Below, piece by piece: positions 1 to 12,080 of a stretch of DNA of 64,000 nucleotides. Each line of letters begins with the position of its first letter. Position 1 is the stretch's first letter. The notes under the pieces are model-generated. The model was not told the origin of the DNA. It ran no database searches and worked only from the letters and a program-made list of their open reading frames with translations. Position numbers and translations under genes: made by a program. The DNA is from Phorcus lineatus (lineage: Eukaryota; Mollusca; Gastropoda; Trochida; Trochidae). The DNA lies in contig OV121081.1 in assembly GCA_921293015.1 (NCBI GenBank), forward strand, positions 74,169,022-74,233,021, in the 5' to 3' direction.

Positions 1-774
1 ATAATTATATATAGCGTTGTGTAAACATTAGATATACCTACGCCTCTAAGAGGTTCTTTTTTTAGATAGATATCACATTTCGTTCCAATTATAAATGTTT
101 CAAAAAGCATAGTCCTTAGTTAGATAATAAACGCTAGTTAGGTGATAAACGCTATGCAAACAAAACAAGTAAGTCCAATTCGCGCTGCGCACAAATTATT
201 TACATGACTGGCGTCAGTCGGAAATTATGACCTCATCATATTTTTCCTTGATCCTGTTTTTTCAGTGATGACATTTTAAAACATAATGTTTCAGAGTGCC
301 ATCTTTTAAAACCTGATCTGAAAATGAGTTATTCTTGTGTTGCTGCATTGCAATTTGATATCAACCTTATCAATTCTAATGACATTCATTTGATACCTAT
401 AAATGAATATGCAGATGTATGAAGTCTTGTATGTGTACTTATATTTCATACCGTTTTAAATATGACATCAATTTGCCAAAGATATGGATCCATTTACGCA
501 ACTTTAGCATACGGTACACACAAAATAAATATTATTCGCAATTTCGCAACGCGCCTTAAAAGAAACATGGATTGGATTGGATTGGTTAAAGATTAGGTAA
601 GTTTATAAGAAAGACGGTATCAATGTTGAAGCAGGGAACGAAAAGCAAATTTATTTAAACCATGTATTGGATTGTTGTTGTACAGTCTAAACAATAGTGA
701 TCACCTTTTCTTTGGGACCATATGATGTTTTCTTTGAAATAAGTTAATGTTAATGCATATCATTTGAATGGATA
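1..774. other. Non-coding left end of unit R1
   Basis: No open reading frame or RNA gene is visible. 170-440 and 600-700 are the paralogues of 29870-30130 and 30976-31080 in R3. The rest is AT-rich single-copy-looking sequence. Confidence 0.6.
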
Positions 775-1095
775 GTTTGATGGGCATATAGGGGATAACT
801 TATTCATTTTGGACGACAATGCCCATCCAGCAGGAGTGTTGGAACAGTACTAAAATATTGAAACAATTGAGCAAATAGAGTGGCCTACTCATTTGGAACC
901 TGGAACCTAATGCAATAAAGCATATATGTATCCTTCTTCAAACGTTATTGCCAAACCATGTGGTTCAACAAGCGCCAACAGAAACTCTGAAGAGCAACTG
1001 TAGAGAAATGGAACCATCTCGAAAAAAGTAGATTCAGCATTAAAAGATGGTGTCAAGCTGTAATAAGTGCTAGAGGCTCAAATATGACACAATAA
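775..1095 (+). pseudogene. Tc1-like transposase, C-terminal half
   Basis: Reading along the plus strand with frame changes gives the C-terminal half of a Tc1-family DDE transposase. It runs from the region of the second catalytic Asp (a GDNLFILDDNAHP segment at about 781-820), through a degraded WPTHLEPG/NAIKH segment (the usual SPDLNPIEH block holding the third acidic residue), to the family's C-terminus RWCQAVISARGSNMTQ and a stop at 1093-1095. At least two frameshifts and internal stops break it. The N-terminal half is absent here, but a matching N-terminal half in the same orientation sits at 9205-9722. Neither is functional. The family assignment rests on motif order recalled from Tc1 proteins. 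Confidence 0.75.
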
Positions 1096-1259
1096 TAGTT
1101 GCTTCGAACTTTTTGTTATCTTCAATAAATCAAATTCATAGAATATTAAACAACATTTTTGTCATTCATACGAGGAATTGTTCTTAATGCAAAATGGATT
1201 TTTACGAGATTTAGTGATTTCATCTTGGCAAATAGAGCACATCTTCTTTGAAATGCCAG

Positions 1260-1320
1260 TCTACACAAACGAATGAAAGTGCTTCTATCTTTTTTGTTGA
1301 TTGTCACTCACGTAGTGCGG
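1260..1320 (+). pseudogene. Decayed alpha exon, R1 copy
   Basis: Follows an AG at 1258-1259 (TTTGAAATGCCAG context) and starts with TCTACACAAACGAATGAAAG, nearly the same as the R3 start at 32456. After that the cysteine codons and frame are lost. This is a relic of the alpha exon, recognised only through its paralogues at 32456 and 45335. It is not expected to code. Confidence 0.5.
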
Positions 1321-1620
1321 GAATTATTTATTGAATACATCGGACAATACAGTGAAATTTCAATGTCGATTCAGGTTTCAGACAGTCTTGCAAGATGTTT
1401 CAATTCGATATTACTTAGTTTAGGTTTAAGTATTGAAAGCTGTCTATTTCAATCTAAACGTATATTGTTTGATGAATCAACTGCTTGACGTTAAATGATA
1501 AATACAATGTGTGATAAATTAAAAGAGCATCATAATAATTGTAAGAGTTGAATAGTTTTTTCTATTATTTTATGTTAAATTTTCAATGGAAACCTAAATA
1601 AGGACATGTTGTAATATATT

Positions 1621-1896
1621 AACAAATGAATCACTTAATCTTGATAAATTTCGAACAGTTTTAGCACGTTTCCGCTGTAGTTCTCATAATTTAAACATTG
1701 AAACGGGAAGGTATCATAATGTTCCTAGGAATCAAAGGATATGCACAATATGTAAGAGTGGTAATATTGAAAATGAATATCATTTTTTACTTGTTTGTAA
1801 AGCTTACAGAAATCTTAGAAATCAGTTTATACCTCATAAGTACTTTGTTAACCCTTCAATACATAAATTCAATAAACAATATAATAACAAATGAAT
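1621..1896 (+). pseudogene. LINE reverse transcriptase C-terminal fragment
   Basis: One open frame from about 1626 to a TGA near 1891-1893 encodes the distal C-terminal region found after the RT domain of many non-LTR retrotransposons. It has an LARFRCSSHNLNIETGRY segment, then a Cys/His motif CTICKSGNIENEYHFLLVC. The CxxC...H...C spacing is the zinc-knuckle-like end of these ORF2 proteins. The RT and endonuclease domains are absent, so this is a 5'-truncated relic of about 90 codons. The R3 paralogue (around 32860-32900) lacks it, which suggests insertion into R1 after duplication. I cannot name the clade securely. Confidence 0.7.
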
Positions 1897-2299
1897 GCAA
1901 AACATTCGTTCTTGATTTTATCTAAGTAAATTAAAATTTAATAATTTTAAAAAAAACAAAATGTTTTTAAACTGTATGTTGATAAATAAAAAAGCGTTAT
2001 TGAAGATGTACTTCCTTCACTGCACGGAAGACTTAAAAAAGTCTAGTCAAATAGCTTTGGTATTTTTAAACATTTCAAATATGCCTTTAAATTAGTTGGC
2101 CATTATATCATTTGTATTTGAACTTATTTAAGAATTATCAAAACCCGGAGGTTTGCATCCTCTATCAATAGCTTGTGCTCTCAACGAGGAAGATCTTTCA
2201 AAACTATTTGACTACCTATTATCGTAACATTTAACCCCCATAATCCAAACCTCTTCCCAAAACATGTTCAGGCCGTAGACATATGTTTAAAATTAAAGC

Positions 2300-2790
2300 A
2301 TGCGCAAGAAGGCACTAAACCGATACACTGCAAACAACAGAATAAAATTCAGAAAACTGTTAACAAAAGCGTGCTTTATCGACCATAATCGAATTAGAAT
2401 CACAAAATGTTATAGGCCGAATTGCGGCACATGCCCACACATTTTAGAGGTGAATTCATTCACTTTTAGAAATGACTCAAATTTAAAAATAATGTCTTCT
2501 GCCTCAAAGAATTTGAGATATGTTACAAAATGCGCTTGTTGCAGAGACGGGTATATTGTCGAAACGGGGGAGGTACTTAGAGCAAGTGTGTGGGTACATA
2601 AACAACAAATCAAACTCACAAAACTCGAGATGTATCCCCCTTAGTGCACACATAGATGAAATCGCATGTAACTGAGATTCCCAGTGTACAATCTGCCAAT
2701 CTACAACATGCGCACAGAGAATTAAGAGCTGAGGAAAATCAAAACACTACCTTTATTAAAGGATATACGCCCAAACTGAACAGTGCGGTC
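2300..2790 (+). pseudogene. Penelope-like element GIY-YIG endonuclease relic
   Basis: The 114-codon open frame at 2300-2644 and its continuation in another frame resemble the C-terminal endonuclease part of Penelope-like retroelements. Visible in order: a basic RIKFRKLLTKA segment, a Cys-rich linker (CYRPNCGTCPH), a SFTF segment, then a GIY-YIG-like core in which the usual second tyrosine-glycine strand reads GYIVETGEVLRASVWVHKQQ. A frameshift just before the stop at 2642 continues the homology as PLSAHIDEIAC. A FIKGYTPKLNSAV tail lies at about 2749-2790, matching the usual family end. The first GIY strand is degenerate (NLRYVTKC), the upstream RT domain is not present, and the element is dead. 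A stand-alone GIY-YIG gene relic is an alternative. Confidence 0.6.
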
Positions 2791-2990
2791 GCATTAATGT
2801 ATAAAATGGTACATGTATATAGCGTCATGAATTACGTCCATTGACATTTCTTATATTACATTCATATCAACAACGTGTACACTAACCTGATGATCAAATT
2901 TGATGTGAAACCGGTTTGTAATGAATTATGTACAAAGGTTTATCTTCAGTCTGTTATTTGAAAGATGTTTTACACATAAATATTACAATT
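2791..2990 (+). repeat. 3' tail of the Penelope-like element
   Basis: This non-coding tail recurs in pieces. The part around 2753-2870 (GCGTCATGAATTACGTCC core) matches 17440-17600. The part around 2875-2965 (CCTGATGATC, then GTGAAACC and TTCAGTCT blocks) matches 20590-20670. A CTGATGA...GAAAC tail after the ORF is common in elements of this type, by recall. Confidence 0.6.
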
Positions 2991-5900
2991 ATCGTTTACA
3001 TCTATATTTACATATACATATATACTACTCAAAACTGTGGTAATGTTGGGTCAAAATATATTCTTTAATTTGATTGACAACTGGTAATTGTTTAAATACA
3101 TTATTTTTGGAATCAAATAGATTGGTGAAGGGTTTGGCATTGGAAATTTGACATTTTCCTTAATTTGGGGGTGCAAGATGAGTTTTCCATTAATGTCTAT
3201 CTTCCGAATACATCTAAACCTGCCAGTGCATTATGATAGTGCAAATCACCCTGAATATATTGCACAATGTTTTCACACAATCCTTATAATTGTGCAAGTG
3301 TTTTAATGTAAATGTCCAGTTTATTTAATAACAATCATGTTAAACTAAATATCTAATCTACTAATAAAGGCCTTTCATGGTATGCAAAACAATTATATAT
3401 ATCGATTGCTGATTAGGGTGGTTTTGATCATGAAGATGGAAATAAACTACAAGTAAAGTTAGAAAATTCAAGTTTATATATATTTATTTATAAAAGCTGC
3501 AATTGTATCAGTTTCTACTTGTGAAAAGTGTATTTCTTTCTAAAGAGAAATATGAAAAATGCAAAGTCAACTGTGTCTAAACGGTTCCAAAAGCAAACAT
3601 TAATATTATCTTTACATTAGTTTTTATTCTGTTTGTATAAGTAAGATGGCATACATTGAAATCATCAGTGTTCTTGTCTCATTGTCAGCCATGACAAAAT
3701 GCAATTGTAAAGTAATGATGTCCCAAAAGAACACAACAATAAAATGGCACGCAAGGTTTTCTTTTTATTTATGGAGTAAGTGGGGTTTTTTTCTTTTTGA
3801 AAGCTCACTGACGTTTTTTGATAGAATTTCTCACAAACGTTGAACCCAAACATGTTCTTCCTAGATCTAAAGTCCCACAAAATGTATGTACATGTTCTTC
3901 TTGTGAACTGCAATAGATAACAAAAGTGTCAAACCTTTTTCAAAGTGCAGATTGTCTCTTTACAAAGGATGTTAAAGGAGTGTCCATGTCATATTAGGTT
4001 AACGCTTATAAGGCTGAGTTTTGTATACATTATGTCATGGTATACATGACGCAAATTAGGAAAGAAAATCAATTTATTTTTACAGTCATAAATTGATCAG
4101 GCTGAGTCGGCACCTGAACAACATATGACATGAAAGTTTCAAGTCATTAATCTCTAAAAAAAACAGCTCAGACAAATTGTTTATGTGCCATTGTAAATTG
4201 ATAGAGATAAAATTTAACTCATTTTCGTCGTTATTTATTTGTTGTTTTTTTTAAAAAAATAATTTAGTCACGTAGAATGATTTTTATCCTTCAACATAAA
4301 AACTTTGTCACTGTAAAACAACTGAAGTGATCTTTATAATCAATATAAGAAAAATATGAAATCAAGATGTATCAACATTATCCTCTCATTTATGAACCGG
4401 CCAAATACTTAAAAAGTTATGTCTTTGATCCTCACATTTGATGTTCAACAAGAATTTTAGCTTTAATGACTAAAAACTCAACAAACTACAAATGTTATTT
4501 CCTGCTTAATCATGTGCTGATGAGAATCATACAATCAGAGTCCAGGAGATCAATTTCACCCTCTGCGCATAATGAATAAAAACGGGACCAAACGCCGATT
4601 TCATTTAGTGCAGTGAATGGCTTTCAGACTGTAACGATACAAGGACAATAAAGAATGCTAGTTAACATGGGCTGATGCTCATTTATATCTTAATTGGAGG
4701 AAAGTGAAATGTTTGATGGTGACATAATCGAGGAAATCATTTGCGATAGGGAACAAGTTTTCCATGAGATTCTTTCTAAAATGGCATGTGGCAAAAAACA
4801 ACACTTCATTAAAATAAGAATTTCAACAAATTTGTATTATTTGAAGTAATAATCTTGACAATCGTCAACTCTAATTTTTATTACATATCTAGTTAAAAAA
4901 CTTAGAATGAAAATACTCATCTCTACGTTCATTATCTTCCCGCCTCTATGTAACAAAGAAAGTGAATACAATCATTGATTAAGTCCTGTTTATAAAATCT
5001 ACATATGGTAAAACTGATAATATGATTGATAAAGAAACAGATTTTTAACAATGTAGTACCAATGCAATAATTCTTTATCTCTTTCCGGAAATTTTTCATC
5101 AAATCTACTTTAAATTACCGACCTCTCCACATTACTTGGTCGAAATATTCACTCGCTCTGTTCAGGTAGATGATTTTAGAATTATCTATTGAATTATGCA
5201 TTGCATATGGCTGCGATTAATGAAGTAGGCTAAAAACGTATTCGTTGCAAATCGTATGATGTATTCCAAGATGTAAATACTCTCCAAATAAGTGTTATGG
5301 TAAAGACATTTTACTAAATTAGAAATCCAAAAAGTAATTATTTTTACATGAGGATTTAATAAATCTTGAGATACAATTTTAAAGACAAGATTCCCTGAAT
5401 AGTATTACGTTGTTTATAAACCTCATATGTCTCTGCCCTAATCAACCTTATTAAACGTTACGTTCAGAAAACAAATACAATTGAGGTTAGTTCATAAAAT
5501 GATACTGATGCAATAGTGTATTAAAACGGATTCTTTTGCTGATTCAATAACATCAACTAATATAGATATAAAAAAATTAATGTCAAATTGGATAACCACT
5601 TGCAGAGGCTCATGTTAGACTATAGAGCGCTGAAGGCAACAGTATATTTAGGATGTCAGGATTCAGTAATCATGGTTGATATCAAATCTTTTTCATAAGT
5701 GATTGCTATGTCAATTATCATCTAAATCCAAGTGAATTGGAGTGTAATAAACACTCGTAATGTAACATTAATGTTGTAAATTATGAAACAATTATGTTTG
5801 AAAATGAAGTTTACCCTGCCTGTGATCAATATTTTGTCCTATGTAGTGTTATTTCAAGATCAGGCTTGACATTTTGACATATTCAGGGTGCATGCTTAAG

Positions 5901-6353
5901 AAATAGGTTTGCATACACACATCAAATATATTGGTGGATCATCAACTTCCCCATCTTTCATATCATTCACAGTATAAACAATATAGTTGTTAATGTTTCA
6001 TTTCTTGTCGACAATCTGTAAAAATATTTTTCCCCTAAGGCAGTTAATAACACACCAGAACAACACCTAAGAGAGAATGAAATACGCAATTACTGATATT
6101 ATGTGTAGTGAAACTGACCAGAACCTAACACTTACCTGTAGCACTTATATTATATTATTATATTGTCATATCCTTTGTCTCTTTTACACATAGTTCTATT
6201 TGTTCACGTTTGACTGTCAACTGATATATTGAAACATCTGTATATGTACTTGTGAAATATAAATATATTACACAATAAAATTCATCATTTCTGAATACTC
6301 AATTAGTTTTGACATATTGACCATTTAACATGATTGTTGCACTGACGTTTTGT
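2991..6353. other. Non-coding stretch of R1
   Basis: No credible gene. Several blocks are paralogous to R2 or R3: 3940-4130 to 35220-35400, 4540-4720 to 21350-21480, 5630-5760 to 21620-21760, and 6010-6180 to 23226-23400. Short open frames at 3646-3913 on both strands are AT-rich chance frames. Confidence 0.5.
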
Positions 6354-6360
6354 AACGTTA

Positions 6361-6679
6361 ACTACCACAATACCTTATCGTGGTGTGGTGGTTTGCGTGC
6401 TTCAGAGACCCTGAGAGCTATGTCAGAGGGAGCTTGCGTGCTCCTGGTAGGGACACCCATGCCAAGCTTGACAGGTCGACGGGTAGAAGCCAGACCAAAT
6501 TTGAGTCCTTCTAAAACTTACTGTCTTGTCTCTCACTTTGCCTTTCTTTCCGTCTTGTGCCTCATCCTTTCGATTTCTTTCTCCCTGATCTGTCGACTCT
6601 CTTTTGGATGTTTGTCATCCACGTGTTTAATAACTAAAATATTGTTCATAAACCCGAACTCACTCATATAGAGTCAACG
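6361..6679. mobile_element. 319-bp insertion with 7-bp target duplication
   Basis: The segment is flanked by AACGTTA at 6354-6360 and again at 6680-6686. The R2 paralogue (about 23790-23840) runs straight across this position without it, so it is a genuine insertion in R1. It is much more GC-rich than its surroundings and has a clear internal boundary between a GTGGTGTGGTGGTTTGCGTG region and a pyrimidine-rich second half. There is no poly(A) tail and no obvious inverted termini. The first half looks like a dispersed invertebrate repeat that I associate with LINE leader sequence, but only from memory. It contains an open frame with no recognisable domain. Confidence 0.65.
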
Positions 6680-6686
6680 AACGTTA

Positions 6687-7322
6687 TTGTTTAACCTTAT
6701 TTGAACGTTTTTCGACTCTGTAACTTGAACTTTGGATTGAAAAACAGATATTGTTATCCAGGTAACATGCTATCAAATGTAAAACCAATCACTTGCCCAT
6801 TGGACATGAACAGAAGTCATAATTGACAACTTTTGATCACAATTGATCAATAAAACCTAAGCAACGTATATGTACGATTGCGGAAGTGAACTTGTATAGG
6901 AACCAATTTTATGCTCTTTAGCACATGCTTCAAGCCTGAAATTGGAAGAATTTGAAAAACATTAGATGTTTTAAAACGTTAATTATGACAGTACATTGAA
7001 CAAGCAGTGCTGAATAATTTGATTGAGTTTGAAGACTGTGCTCTTAAAGTGTCATTAAATGCCAAGTGGTCTAAAAAAAATTTCAGCCGTTGCTGCCAAT
7101 CAATTAATTCAAAGTTCGAATGAGTTCAACAATCAATCAAGTTTTTTGCATCATGGTTTTAAGCCTAGTGATCAACATGGATATCAACTAATATTTCTCG
7201 TCAGCTATGCAATTAAAAAATCACGTGTGATCAATATTCTAATCTCAAATAATCTTGTTTTGATGAAAATCTAGATGTTGAAAACACCTGTCACGTTTGG
7301 TTTTAAAAAGAAGCATTAGTCT
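6687..7322. other. Non-coding stretch of R1
   Basis: 6690-6860 is paralogous to 23820-23990 in R2. Nothing else is recognisable; the open frame at 7059-7274 has no paralogue or motif. Confidence 0.5.
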
Positions 7323-7500
7323 AATGACACATAGCCAACATTACTCCAACATGTTTCATTAGTATCTTTAGGGAGTCTTGAAGATACATGTTTCATTAGT
7401 ATCTTTAGGGAGTCTTGAAGATACATGTTTCATTAGTATCTTCAGAGACTCCCTGAAGATACTAATGAAACATGTTGGAGTATCTTGGCTATGTGTCATT
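7323..7500. repeat. Foldback element with internal 37-bp tandem repeats
   Basis: A long inverted repeat. The left arm begins AATGACACATAGCCA (7323-7337) and the right arm ends with its complement TGGCTATGTGTCATT (7486-7500). The arms extend to about 56 bp each, with a small offset. Between them a 37-bp unit beginning ATGTTTCATTAGTATC is repeated at 7351, 7388 and 7425, the third copy merging into the right arm. No target duplication is obvious. Likely a MITE-like foldback, or a duplicated hairpin private to R1. Confidence 0.8.
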
Positions 7501-8530
7501 TTTTGTCCTTGAATATAAATATATATATACTATTCACACATAATGAATTCAAATCCTACTCTAATGTCTGGTATTGTTTTAGCTATAACAATGAAGCGTA
7601 CTTTTTCCCTAATGCGAATTCATTTGCTGTCACATTAAAGTACAAAGACAATGTTATTGTTTTTGTTTGTTCTGGACCACATAACAATTTGCTAGCATAT
7701 AAAGTGATAGTTGTCTTGAGGACAAGATTGTCATAAATTAACCAACTAAGTATATCTTACGTTTCTACAGCTGCTTATAAAAAGCTCCTTTCATCATTTT
7801 GAAAGTTGGTTATAATATCATGTGAAATAACATACTCAAGCATAATTCATCCACAAATTAAGATTGTTTTTGATTATCAAGAAAAACACTATTGCTAAAT
7901 TTACCTTAAGATGATACTCATAGTACTAAAGGGACGCATTTGGCAAATATTAATGCAACACAGGTGTTCAAAACGCAACAATTCTAATTTCTTTAATATC
8001 TTATACAATTGTAATTTCTAAATATTTCTTCAAGAATGTTAATCTATGTTGTTGTTTTTACCATAAAGTTTATTAACATTTGATCAAATAATAATGTATT
8101 GTAGACATAACAACATCTCCATTTTCTATGTCCATGGCCCTTTTAGGGATTGCCAGAATTGCTCCTTGCATACCACCTATCTGCCCCTTGAATTTATAGA
8201 GTGTAAACAAGGTCCTTAAAAATCATCGAAACGTTTTGACTGTAAATTATTTTGCTAAGAAGTGGGGAAAAAAGTTACTTGCTATTGCAAACCCGCAGAT
8301 ACCCATATGCATAAGCTACGTAGGAACTTGATTTCTGATTATCCTTTACAAATTATGTCGAATGTACTCTAATTTTCAAAGATTAAATACAATCTTAAAA
8401 ATCCTATAACTACTTATTCTGTCAGTCTTTACAATTAAGAGGGATTATAATTATACTTGTAGATACTTACCTTCTTTCTGTAAATGAAACTTATGTAGAA
8501 ATCAAGACAGATGTGGTTTTTATTTTTGTA
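7501..8530. other. Non-coding stretch of R1
   Basis: 8300-8520 matches R2 24640-24830. No gene or element boundary is visible. Confidence 0.5.
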
Positions 8531-9204
8531 GGACCAGTTCTTTAAATAAAAAAATGGATTTGTTTGGTCTAACATCCCACCAGGTACATCAAAGACACAA
8601 GATAGAAACATTGTTAGGACACAACAGACAAAGTTTAAACATGCTGATCATATTCAGATTGAAGTCGAAATGTTACATTCACAAACATCTATGGTAGTAA
8701 GTTCATGTCTGAAAAGGGTAGCCAGTAACCAGAGACAAAAATGAATATGAAACCTTGGCTCTAATTGGTATACTAAATACAAAACAGTAGGATGATTTGG
8801 AGCAAACAGTTTAGTACTCCTATCATCAGACCAACGATGTTATGCAATAGGTTTAAACAACTGATGACAGTTCAACCATAAGTGGTCATCATGAAGAGTG
8901 GGATATGTACTCTTCCAAAAAAGTAGAGGGTATTGAAATACAAATACCTATGCAGGTTGTGGTATGATAAACAGTCATGGACACTTGACATGCTTAGAGA
9001 GTTGGTTCTCGGATGAAGAACTCCCCCAAGAGAACCACTGATCTGCACGAGCGACTTGCAATAGCGCCTTCAATGGAGGGGTTCATTGTCAAACTTGACT
9101 CTTCAAGAAAGCATTAATGAAAACTGCAGCGTGCTGGTTTATCCTAGCCAGGTTTTCTTTGATATCAGTTCTTGCGTTTAACGAATCATTGCTTTAATGT
9201 GTTG
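8531..9204. other. R1-specific sequence upstream of the Tc1 half
   Basis: R2 has only about 60 bp between the flanking matched blocks (24830-24885), while R1 has about 1.2 kb. So this stretch and the Tc1 fragment after it are R1-specific, or were lost from R2. It is less AT-rich than its flanks. I could not define terminal repeats. It may include the 5' untranslated part of the Tc1-like element and another older repeat. Confidence 0.45.
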
Positions 9205-9724
9205 AATTTGCAATGATATGTCTTCAACATAATGAACGTCTACGTGCTTTTTGTATGCTTCAAATGGGTTAAACACAGCAAGCAGTGGCCAACATGCTTA
9301 ATGTGTCAGCAGACTGTGGAACCAGTACCAACAAACACACAATGTTGATGATAGACCTCGTTCAGGTCATCCTTGAGCAACTACACAAGCTCGGAATCCG
9401 TACAAAGGTCCTGCAAAATCGAGAACAAACGACCAATCAGCTTCCTGTAAACTTGTATTAAGTATCAGGAATTCGAGTTACACTCTAAACGATTAGAAAT
9501 CGGCTACATGCAGCCCATTTGCTTGCACAACAACTGAGTGTTGTGCTTCCATTAACGTGCCAGCAAATGACAAACAGGCATCAATGGTGTATGCAGCGTA
9601 GAAATTTGGGTAATCGTTGGGATCACAATGATTGGCACAAATGACTTGCATATTGTTCAAGGAACGGTCACTAGTGTGCACTACTGTGACCACATCCTGG
9701 CACCAATAGTTCTGCCCTTATTGG
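9205..9724 (+). pseudogene. Tc1-like transposase, N-terminal half
   Basis: Plus-strand reading with several frame changes gives the N-terminal half of a Tc1-family transposase. There is a NERLRAFCMLQMG start region (about 9227-9265), a TQQAVANMLNVSA helix-turn-helix segment, a second segment RLWNQYQQTHNVDDRPRSGH that precedes the usual GRP hook, and RNRLHAAHLLAQQ with a HQWC motif at about 9500-9590. It ends with a GTVTSVHYCDHILAPIVLPL segment (9664-9720). It stops where the next residues would be those at 777 onward. Stops and frameshifts (for example TGA after RSGHP) make it a pseudogene. The short open frame on the opposite strand (9493-9693) is a shadow of it. Confidence 0.75.
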
Positions 9725-11190
9725 TAACTTAATCTTATTTGACAGATGGTTTGCACTTAATTCTATTTATGGTTCGGATTATTTTACCATGACCAATACA
9801 ATTGAACTTAACATAAGACTACACATAAAGATCCTTCTGCGTTTTTTTTCTGAATTACAAATTTTTCATTATTGAACTGCTTAAGAATATTAAAAGACTG
9901 AAATATCGTGCAGATGTTGCACAGCTGCCCTTGCTTAATTTACTTATTGAACAAACGTAAAAGTAAGAAAAGACAACCGTCCTCCTTGGGTTTGTTTTGG
10001 TAATGGTAAGTGGTTTTTTAAGTTGTTAGATGATATCAACGAAAAAACGGTAAGTAAAATATTGGCATGCCCATGTTCTATTATTATTTAAAACGTAAAT
10101 AAATATTGATCAAGCAATGTTGATGATAACAAAAAACTTTTAAGTCATATTCTTTCTCATATATGATTATTAATTAAAAAGGCACATTTACTAAGATGTA
10201 AAATAGTTGATTGCCTTTCTCATGCTCATAATGCTTTACAAAGACATTACTTTCCTGTCAAAATATTCGTTAAATTCTAGACGCTTTTTCATAATAGGTA
10301 GGTGGAATTGCCTACTATCAGAAGCCTAGGGGAATTATGTCTGTGCATATCATTTCTTTATTGATCAAAATAAGAACTACACGTTGAATTCCGGAACATT
10401 GATGTACACTTCACTGCATATGCTTTTAGGACATTGATTAACTAAAATAAGTCATTACTCAAATAACATTTTAGGAATGCTTGGTTTCTAAATAATTTAT
10501 ATGATCTAATTTGTGGTCAACCTACAACTGGATTAGAACCATGTTAATTTAAACAATAATAATGCCCAGACATAGAGGAAAGAACAATATGTCATGATAT
10601 ATTTTCTCATTTAGTCACATCAAACTCATTCAGAATGATTAACCTGACATTATGAAAATACAAAGCGTTTAATCGTTTTGATGTGTACGTATACGTACGT
10701 ATACGAGTAGTCTTTAAAAGCAAATACATTTTATCTTTTTGAAATATGATTTACAAAGCATTTACTGAAAAAAAATAATCTTCATGTGCATAATGAGTGC
10801 AACATCAAGAATCTGAAAATTAACTCTGACACTGCCATATTTTCGTTTTTTTCAACAGTATATTGACAACATGAAGTTCGTCATGTCCAAACTATATCAG
10901 TGATATCGTAAAAGCAAATCAATTTGAAAATTATCACACATCTATTGTGAGGAAATGATAGCATATAAATGTATATATGAATATCATTATACAAAACAAT
11001 TTGGTGTTTAAAACCATATAGAGATTTTACTATCTTATTCATTTGGTATGTTAAAACCTTAGGCTTCGATTTCTTTGTACTAAAATGAAATGTTTTATCT
11101 CCACTAATATGTATCTCATTAAATGTAGCTCATAAAAAACAAATTGAAAATTCATTTTATATCAATATGTCTTTGCAACTTTCTTCTTTA
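9725..11190. other. Non-coding stretch of R1
   Basis: Matched in blocks to R2 24885-25760. It contains an 18-bp perfect palindrome at 10688-10705 (CGTATACGTACGTATACG). No gene is visible. Confidence 0.5.
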
Positions 11191-11196
11191 AAAGTT

Positions 11197-11515
11197 TCAT
11201 ATCCATTTTACTACGATGCACTTGTAGTATGTCAGTAAGAATATCAGTTTGCACATCAGGAGAAGTAAATGAGTGATTAGGTTATAACTTGCTGTCAGCA
11301 ATATTATGACTGTCAAACACGTTGATGCTGCCCTCCAGAATAGAGCAGAGATAACAGGGAGTTTGGGAAAGAGAACAAATGAAAGCAAGAATTTTGACTT
11401 TGTTGCACCCGCTGGTGATTTATTGATCGTTCTAACATAGCTCTGACACAAACCTCAACAACTTTCTCATCAGTGAAAGTTAATTTATGAGCAGTAAGAA
11501 CCATATCGCGCACAA
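11197..11515 (-). other. Conserved gamma block, R1 copy
   Basis: This is among the best conserved blocks between R1 and R2 (matches 26170-26480). On the minus strand a frame begins MVLTAHKLTFTDEK and aligns without gaps for about 25 codons to MALTAHELNFTDKY in R2. Most differences change amino acids and the frames then diverge, so the comparison does not show selection on a protein. The plus strand has no open frame across it. It could be an exon relic on the minus strand, or a conserved non-coding block. I do not recognise the peptide. Confidence 0.35.
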
Positions 11516-12080
11516 TATTACCATTACATTATCATACATATGTAATGAGGTATAGTTCAAGAAAACATCGCAATTTTTCGTGCATGTGAACGGGATAAGA
11601 GGTATTTTTAGAACAGAATCATCAGTGGATAAATAAAACTGACCGCATAAAGTGAATTGTTAGAATCACACAAGATGATGCATGTGCACGCTTTATCCTG
11701 TTTGCCATAAATAGTTTACATTACGTTACAGAATGTATACATGTTGTATTATGTTTTTGGAAATAAAAAGAAAACAACTACTTAAGGTGGTACCACAAAC
11801 AATAAATAAATGAATGAAATTGTTCTCCGATGTGTATAATGTATACGTGATCAAGTTTGGCAATTTAGATTGTTTTCCACTGATATTTAGTAATCTCTAA
11901 TAATTTATTATAACCAAACTCACGATAGAATTCTCAAAGTAAGCGGATATAAATGTCTTGAACTGAGACATGCTTTTATTGATAATGCCAAAAGATGTTA
12001 CTGTATGTGGTCTGAAACACACCAATTATCTCATGATAGTCATTTCCGACCATCTGATCGAGTTTGTATTGTGGTTACAA

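Noticed and set aside
1698..1925. 75-codon plus-strand gene
   Set aside because: Out-of-frame shadow of the LINE C-terminal fragment, whose Cys/His motif is in another frame.
9493..9693. Minus-strand 66-codon gene
   Set aside because: Antisense shadow of the Tc1-like transposase relic.
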